Positions 1 to 6,000 of a stretch of DNA of 8,742 bases are shown here, piece by piece (position 1 is the stretch's first letter; every line of letters starts with the position of its first letter). Source of the stretch: Verrucomicrobiales bacterium. GTDB taxonomy: Bacteria > Verrucomicrobiota > Verrucomicrobiia > Limisphaerales > Palsa-1400. The stretch is taken from contig JAQGOW010000062.1 of the NCBI GenBank assembly GCA_028293405.1, forward strand, positions 1-8,742. Direction: 5' to 3'. The notes beneath the pieces were generated by a model. That model saw nothing but the letters and a program-made list of their open reading frames with translations. It was not told the DNA's origin and ran no database searches. Made by a program: the position numbers and the translations under genes.

Positions 1-444
1 CGGTTTCAAATACTCATGTTTCAGGTAGCAAACCTTGCCCAACTGAATGACTTGTTTTTTGGTCCTTACCGGGGTCGGTCGCTCAATCTGCAAAAATGTT
101 TCAACCGCTTTTTTCGAAAACCGTTGCAGCGCTACACGGAAGTCTTTTTCCCCATCGGGCAAGTAGGCTGGATATTTTGGAACAAAGCCCGGGGCGTTCA
201 GATCCGGGGCGCCGCCGATCGCGTTGAGCAAATTGGCTGCGAGTGTCAAATGAAGCATTTCCTCAACGACAACTGCTCGAATAATATCGGAGCACGCCCC
301 GTTGCGATTTTCCGGCTCGGGATTGATTGAGTAAAGTGCAGTCAAATATGGAGGTATGGTCGCATGCTCAAGCTGCATGGCTACCTGAAGATACTTCTGC
401 AAGTCCTCTCGCTTCTGAATCGGCGTACTATGTTCTACAGTCAT
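1..444 (-). CDS. Ferritin-like protein (VioB-type ferritin-like domain), 3' end outside window
   Basis: Read from an ATG at 444, the frame stays open for 148 codons to the window edge, so the C-terminus is missing. The protein starts MTVEHSTPIQKREDLQKYL. It shows the pattern of the ferritin-like family typified by the C-terminal part of VioB (iminophenyl-pyruvate dimer synthase): a first helix with LEHATIPPYL (Glu26, His27) and a second helix with EEMLH (Glu61, Glu62, His65), followed by NLLNAIGGAP. Glu26, Glu62 and His65 are the expected di-metal ligands of the first half; the second pair of ligands would lie beyond residue 148. No signal peptide is visible, so it is probably cytoplasmic. 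The start codon overlaps the stop of the upstream flavoprotein gene (ATGA), which implies translational coupling; a purine-rich GAAAGAAAAT stretch precedes it. Known: family members bind iron or haem and do oxidative chemistry. Inferred: it acts with the flavoprotein. The substrate is unknown. Confidence 0.85.
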   Translation of the reverse strand, partial: MTVEHSTPIQKREDLQKYLQVAMQLEHATIPPYLTALYSINPEPENRNGACSDIIRAVVVEEMLHLTLAANLLNAIGGAPDLNAPGFVPKYPAYLPDGEKDFRVALQRFSKKAVETFLQIERPTPVRTKKQVIQLGKVCYLKHEYLKP

Positions 445-2378
445 ATTTTCTTTCGCGGGAGTTCGATGTGAAGTTTTTCGGTAAAGCGACGGCGAATCAC
501 TTCTGCGGTTCGGAAGCATAGCGCCGCAATAGTCAGGGTGGTGTTCGAGGAGCCGATCGTCGGCATGCTGCCTGCGCCAACGAGATAGAGATTGTGATGG
601 TCCCACGACTTTTGATATGAATCCACGACTGAGTTCCCCCGCGCCGTGCCCATTATGTGAGTGCCAGCGAGATGGTTCCCTCCACGGATCGCGTACCCCG
701 CACCGTTGTAGTTGACGTAGCCATAATCGAGCGGGCTGTAGCACGTACAGTCCGCTGCGCCCATCCGCTGAAACAATGCCTTTGCCAAATTGCGCGCGGT
801 CTCGATGGAAGCAAGAGAGTAATCTGGTATCTTATAAGAGATTACCGGACGCATGTTGCCGATTGCGTCAGTATAACTCCCATCAACAGTCACGCGGTTA
901 TCCGGTTGCGGCAACATCTCAATCATCGTGGCCAGCAACAACTGTCGTGAAATTCGATTTACAAGCTCCTGACGCAGGTCGTCACCATATTTATTGAGGT
1001 CATCAATCGCTCCAACCAGATCATTGATGGGCGAACCGGTCGCCCATCCCCATCCGTCATTGTGAATATCCACTGCGAAGGCGGCCTGTTGACGACGGAA
1101 TGAGCCGCTGCGAAGATTGCAAATCCCAGAAGTGACAAGCGGCCCTCTGCCTATCCCGGCGGCTTTGGGTAAAAGACCCCAAGTCAGAAGGTAGGGATGA
1201 TCCATCAGGTTTCTGCCAATTAATGGATTGACCTTGCAATTGTTATGGAGCGAGGACGCTAACATCAGGCGCGCGTTCTCCACTGCGTTGGCCGCCAAAA
1301 CGAACACCTTGCCGCGTACTGAAACCTTCTCAAACACGGGGCTATCTTTGCTTCCGTAAAGCTTTAGTTCGATTTCCGTCACCGCCCCAGCGTTGCTGTC
1401 AAGGCGGACTGCTGAAGCCACTGCCTGGGTGAGAAGATGCGCGCCTCCGGTTTTAAGAGCGTATCTCAACGTCTTTCGCGCGTCGTATTTTGATTGGATT
1501 GGACAACCGGGAACGCAGGCCGTATTGCCCTGACACCGTTCGCCTTGCTCGGATTGATGCAAGGTCACCGCGCCATCGGGATCGTAAGGTTCGCTCTTTC
1601 CGGTGGGATCGAATTTTTTGTAGGCCTCCTCGGGAACGCCGTTCCGCCCTTGCGGAAACGTTGTTAACCAAAGCGGATAGTCGCGTCCATCCAATTTCAA
1701 TTTCATTCCCGAGAGACCGCCGGCGACGTAGTTGTCGAGATAACTAGCGGGCATCTCCTTCATGGGATAGACGTATTCCTTTTCGTAGAGGTCGTTCTTT
1801 CCATACTCAACCCCGACCGCTCTTTGCGCGTTCGCGTTTCCCGATACGCCGATTTCATATTCCGCCTGCCGATAATAACTAAACAAGTCGTCCAGCTTGA
1901 TCGGCCAATCGAGGCCCTGGCCAAACCTGCTTCGCATCTCGAAATCCTCTCGAAGCATCCGGATGGTTTTGCCTTCCCAGTGCATTGTCGTTCCGCCCAG
2001 GACACGCGCATAGACACTATCGCTAACGAAAGGTCCGTGCTGCACCCAGTAACCATCTGTATTTGGCTGTCCGGGACGTAGCGCCTTCACATCCGGGCCA
2101 CGCGGCATCTCCGCATTGGGATTGCGTGGGTAAGGTGAATTATTGTCCTTTGATACTGCGGAGTAAAACGTCTCCAGGTAACGCTGATAGCCATCCTGGG
2201 AAAGATCGTTGCCCAAGCCCGCTTCAACTACCAGGACTCTCAAAGGAGGTTCGCCCTTGGTCAATTCTTTGGCGATGATTGACCCGGCAATACCGGATCC
2301 CACGATAACCACGTCGTAGTCGGTCGTCGACGCGGTCACGGCGTCAATCGTTTGCGAAAAATCTTTGTTCTGCACCAC
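441..2378 (-). CDS. GMC-family FAD-dependent oxidoreductase with a putative 3Fe-4S motif
   Basis: A 645-residue flavoprotein of the glucose-methanol-choline family, expected to oxidise an alcohol or sugar hydroxyl with FAD. Visible elements: the N-terminal dinucleotide fold GSGIAG (27-32) ending at Glu52; a long loop (about 55-115); VLGGTTMHWEG (126-136); DWPIKLDDLFSYYRQAE (157-173); RNLMDHP (389-395); and the C-terminal catalytic region with NH (568-569) in GGNHLAGTHIMGT and Asn612 in SSNTTLT. Cys282, Cys288 and Cys292 form C-x5-C-x3-C, the spacing of the 3Fe-4S ligands in bacterial FAD glucose dehydrogenase; that catalytic subunit is roughly 540 residues, so this one is longer. There is no Tat or Sec signal. 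Start: GTG at 2378 (a second GTG follows at once), chosen because an in-frame TGA lies at 2399-2397 and GGAAAGGGA sits just upstream. It overlaps the ferritin-like gene by 4 bases. Family call is firm; substrate and electron acceptor are unknown. Confidence 0.93.
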   Translation of the reverse strand: MVQNKDFSQTIDAVTASTTDYDVVIVGSGIAGSIIAKELTKGEPPLRVLVVEAGLGNDLSQDGYQRYLETFYSAVSKDNNSPYPRNPNAEMPRGPDVKALRPGQPNTDGYWVQHGPFVSDSVYARVLGGTTMHWEGKTIRMLREDFEMRSRFGQGLDWPIKLDDLFSYYRQAEYEIGVSGNANAQRAVGVEYGKNDLYEKEYVYPMKEMPASYLDNYVAGGLSGMKLKLDGRDYPLWLTTFPQGRNGVPEEAYKKFDPTGKSEPYDPDGAVTLHQSEQGERCQGNTACVPGCPIQSKYDARKTLRYALKTGGAHLLTQAVASAVRLDSNAGAVTEIELKLYGSKDSPVFEKVSVRGKVFVLAANAVENARLMLASSLHNNCKVNPLIGRNLMDHPYLLTWGLLPKAAGIGRGPLVTSGICNLRSGSFRRQQAAFAVDIHNDGWGWATGSPINDLVGAIDDLNKYGDDLRQELVNRISRQLLLATMIEMLPQPDNRVTVDGSYTDAIGNMRPVISYKIPDYSLASIETARNLAKALFQRMGAADCTCYSPLDYGYVNYNGAGYAIRGGNHLAGTHIMGTARGNSVVDSYQKSWDHHNLYLVGAGSMPTIGSSNTTLTIAALCFRTAEVIRRRFTEKLHIELPRKKI

Positions 2379-2383
2379 AATGA

Positions 2384-2392
2384 TCCCTTTCC
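2384..2392 (-). promoter_or_regulatory. Ribosome binding site of the GMC gene
   Basis: The minus strand reads GGAAAGGGA, ending five bases before the GTG at 2378, with the AGG core seven bases from it. It decides the start, because this GTG is the first start-type codon after the in-frame TGA at 2399-2397. ATT or ATC starts one or two codons upstream are possible but rare. Confidence 0.7.
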
Positions 2393-2502
2393 ACTTTCAA
2401 TGATGAAACCAATTACCCGGCCTCTGCAGATTGTGCGCAGCATCGAACTAGGCTGAAATCAAAAATCGCCTAAGTTGAGGTTGGAGTTCGCTGCGGTATC
2501 GA

Positions 2503-2531
2503 TTTATAGGTTCACATATTAAGTATGTCAA
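2503..2531 (-). promoter_or_regulatory. Strong sigma70-type promoter for the GMC/ferritin-like pair
   Basis: The minus strand carries TTGACA (2531-2526), a 17-base spacer and TATAAA (2508-2503): a perfect -35, five of six -10 positions and the optimal spacing. Directly upstream, 2536-2562 is A/T apart from a single C on the plus strand, which resembles an UP element. Transcription would start near 2496, leaving a leader of about 118 bases before the GTG at 2378. Nothing comparable faces the other way. It implies that the pair is transcribed separately from the large upstream gene. Confidence 0.72.
2514..2528. promoter_or_regulatory. Imperfect dyad in the promoter spacer, possible operator
   Basis: The minus strand reads ACATACTTAATATGT, with arms ACATA/TATGT around a five-base centre. 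It overlaps the last three bases of the -35 and most of the spacer of the promoter at 2503-2531. That is a natural position for a repressor or activator site. AT-rich sequence makes short dyads common by chance, so this is only a candidate. Confidence 0.3.
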
Positions 2532-3050
2532 CTACATTTTTAACATAATTTAATTTTTTTTTGCTTACCGGGATACTCTTTTGCGGGAAGCTGTGGGGCT
2601 GTAAAACAACGGATAGTTTCCGTGCTTCGTTATTCTCGCGTGAGATCGGTCTCAGTATCATCCCACGGTGGTTTGAATCACAGAGTGCCGCGGCGGATTG
2701 TTGATGCTTGGACTAAGTAAGTCGAACGGAGTACTTCTCTTGCTTCTTCATTCAGTGTTGGTTGCGTTATATACCGTGGGCGAACAACAAACTGCGACGG
2801 TTGGTGGTGAATAGTATATATCTGTTCAGTTTCGTGACAAAGGTGTGGGGTGAGGGGCGAGCGTTATGCTCTGCCGTTGTAAGCGTAACGCCGGCTGTTT
2901 GGTGTGGGCGGCGGGGAATCGTAGGTCTGGGCTGTCTGGACGGGCGGATTTCCCATTGCGACAACGAGCGGCGTTTCACCAATCGGACAGTCCCTGATCT
3001 CGTCAGGATAACCGGTTTCCGCATAGGGGCACCGTTTCGGAGAGTTGAGC

Positions 3051-3066
3051 GCAGATTAATATCTGC
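3051..3066 (-). terminator. Hairpin just after the large gene, weak terminator candidate
   Basis: GCAGAT-ATTA-ATCTGC on the minus strand forms a perfect 6-bp stem beginning 23 bases after the TAA at 3092-3090. No T-run follows, so it is not a classical intrinsic terminator. It may mark or protect the 3' end of the transcript. The position supports a role; the sequence alone does not prove one. Confidence 0.3.
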
Positions 3067-3089
3067 AAACCGGCTATCGCCTCTGCTGG

Positions 3090-6000
3090 TTATTTCAACG
3101 AGACGGCGCCGTTTTGGGGAGCGTCGAGGAATAGTCCAGCGCCATTGGTTTGCTGTTGCAACAGCACGCCTTTTATCTTCTTGAGAGCGCCGCCGTAAAC
3201 GAAGTTGCCGCTGAAATAACCGTTGGCCGGAGTCACCGTAATGGCGAGGTTGTTCGTGTTTGGTGATTGCACCGCAACCGGATTCTTCGCTAATGAAACT
3301 ACGTTGGAGACGCAATTCTTCAGGGCTCCACCTTCGCAGCTCGCACTGATTGTCGATTTGCTCAAACCGAAATTTGCTGCTCCCGGCACGTAACGCGAGG
3401 CGTTCACAGTCATGTCAGCGCCCAGTGAAGCGGTCCGCAACCAGCTCAAATTGCCGCCCAGCGTTGTGGATGGCGCGTTGCTGAAATTCAACCAACCAAA
3501 AAGCACACCGTTACCGCCGTTGATTGGGATATAAACCGGCCACTCGCCGTTGGCACAAACACCGACGGATTGCGAGACGGCCACGCCATCTGCCAAGGTG
3601 CTCGGGGGAGTCAAGTTGATCGTGCCGGTCGGCAGATGATTGATGATGGCGAAGCCGTTGGCTGAAGCGATTGGGGCAGTGGCCGGCAAGACCATGGTAT
3701 ATTTGCCCGACCAAGGGGAGTGATTGAGGGTGGTGTAAGGGGCGCGCACGGCACGCAAAGAGGAGTTCCAGCCGCCAGTTTGAACGCTGCCGGTGACGGT
3801 TCCTTTGTTAAAATCCAACTGCATGTTGACTGCCCCGCCAAGCGCGCTAACGGTCGAACTGGCATTGCCAGACAGATCAAACTTGCCGCTGATCGGATAG
3901 GTTGCGCCCGCTCGCTTTAGAGTGCCTGAGTAAGCGCCTTTTTTCACGAGTTTCAACGTCACGGACCCGGCGCTTTGTGGTGAGACGGTCGTGTCAGAAA
4001 ACAAACCGTTAAAATTACCTGCGATCGGCAAAAATGGGTCCGGCTCGAATATCGCCCGCAAATACGTATTTTGAGACATCACAAACGTTAAGGAGGGATT
4101 TGTCGAAATGATGGCCGCGCCATTGGTGCTGCTCCAACCGACAAAAACCGAATTCGCCGCCGGCACCGCGGTCATGTGATAGGTCTTTCCACCAGTCAGC
4201 GTCTGGCCAAAGAGATTTGGAGTAACAGTCCCGGATCCAATGATTCCCCCTTGCAACGTTGCCGTTGGTGCGCAAATAACGGTGTTGGTGACGCTAAACT
4301 CGTAGTCGCCGAAGTACCATACAAGAGTCGCAACAATTTTATTGGCGCCGAGATTAAGGTCCACATAGCCCGCGTCCCACGAGGATACCTCCCCCTGAAC
4401 GACCTGCCGGCGCGGCCCGTTGTTCACCGAAATGTCAACTTCCCAAGCGTTCATCGGATTGCATGTGCCGTACACATGTACGCTCGTGTCCGATACTGTT
4501 AAGTTCTTCGAGGGCGACGTTATTGTGATGCGTGGTGGGGTAGGGGAAACCGTCAAGGTCACCTTTTTGCTTGTTGCTTTCCCAACGCTATTACTCACGA
4601 CCAAATAATAGGTGCCGGCGTCAGACAGCTTTGTGTAACCGATATAGAACGATGACCAATCATTGGCTCCGGGGATCGAGTTGCCATTGTGATACCATTG
4701 CGCATTAAGAGCGCTACCGCCACAGAACGTGCCAAACTCAACCCAATCACCTTCGCGTACGGCCGCCGCTTCGGGCTGCTGGTAAATAGCCGGTTGCGTC
4801 GCGATCGTTACGTTCACGACGGAACTCGTGACACACCCGTACGCATTGCTGACGACCACAAAATAGTTACCGACGTCTGAATACCTGCCCTGCATTGAGG
4901 TCGTGCAATGCTCGCGCGCGAGCACCGCGGATGTATCTCGTCGAATTGGCGAATACAGGGCAGTCCAACCAGAGGTGTACCATTGATAGGATAATGGTGT
5001 GCCAGTCGCCTGCACAGCCATCTGGAACGGCTGACCCTCTGTGACAACGACACCCTGGGGCTGCACGATGATCGAGGGTGGAACACCGACAGCTGCCGGC
5101 GAACTGGACACCGTTCCAGCGTTATTGCCAACGGTGACGGCGTAATTGCCCCCGTCATCAGCGCTAAAGTTGTCGATGGTTAGTTGAGAATCGGTGGCCC
5201 CATTCAACACGCCCCCGTCCTTCGTCCATTGATAATGCAACGGTGCATTGCCGCTCGCGCTGACAGACAACGAGACCGAGTCTCCAAAATGCGTCGACTG
5301 GCTCTGTGGACCTGAAGTGATTGCCGGCGCGCCTGGACCATTGACCGTCAAAACCGCGCCGACACTTGTCGCGGTCCCATGCGCGTTGCCAACGACCACC
5401 GTATAGGTGCCCGCTTGTGACGAGCTGACGCTTGTTAATGGCAATGAACAATTCGTCGCAGCATCAATATTAATCCCGTTCAATCGCCATTGGTACGTCA
5501 CGCCGGAAGCCGTACACGCGCCAAAATATTTTTGCTTCAGGTAGTCATCGATTTTTGCGCGATCGGCATCGCTGAGTTTGCCGCGATAAACGATCTCCTC
5601 AGCAATGTAGCCAGAGAACCCGCCAATAGTGTAGCTGGTTGTATGCATGGCGATGCCGGAGGTTGGCGTGGACGCGGTGGTGTTCGTTGACGACGTGGCC
5701 GTAGTCTCGAAGAAATCGATCGTGGTCGTGTTCGTATCACACCGCGTGGTCAGGATCTGCCAGGAGTTAGAAGGGATGTTCAATCCGCTGAACCCCTGTT
5801 CACCGTAGGAGTTGTCAATGAACTGACCGTCGCCGATATACACGGAGGGTCCATTTCCTTCGCCAAGGAAAAGACCCTGAAAACCCGCTGTGGACTCGCT
5901 TGAACTCACGGTAAAAATCGTGCACGCATTATCGATGCCGACATCGGTCGGGCAATGGAGTGTCGATTTAACGGCAAAATAGTTATCGAAATGGATCGCT

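Larger units (their letters stand above)
2379..3089. other. Intergenic region, 711 bp, no supported gene
   Basis: This is the gap between the large secreted-protein gene and the GMC gene. The open frames on either strand within it (for example plus 2762-3184 and minus 3315-2767) are arginine-rich, overlap the well-supported C-terminus of the large gene and resemble nothing I know. It holds the promoter and possible operator at 2503-2531, a hairpin at 3051-3066 and a small dyad TGAGATCGGTCTCA at 2641-2654. It also holds a coding-looking frame without a start codon (3055-2864, minus). I see no tRNA, riboswitch or clear rho-independent terminator. Confidence 0.6.

Noticed and set aside
657..950. 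Plus-strand ORFs within the GMC gene, here and around 1490-2278
   Set aside because: They are antisense shadows of a gene with clear catalytic motifs, and none shows a domain.
2641..2700. tRNA-like T-loop (GGTTTGAATCAC)
   Set aside because: No matching acceptor stem, D arm or anticodon arm at the right distances.
2762..3184. Plus-strand ORF of 140 codons
   Set aside because: It is antisense to the large gene's end and to the intergenic region, arginine-rich, with no ribosome binding site and no motif.
2767..3315. Minus-strand ORF of 182 codons overlapping the end of the large gene
   Set aside because: It is very rich in arginine, overlaps the well-supported C-terminal module in another frame and has no recognisable motif, so it is a shadow frame.
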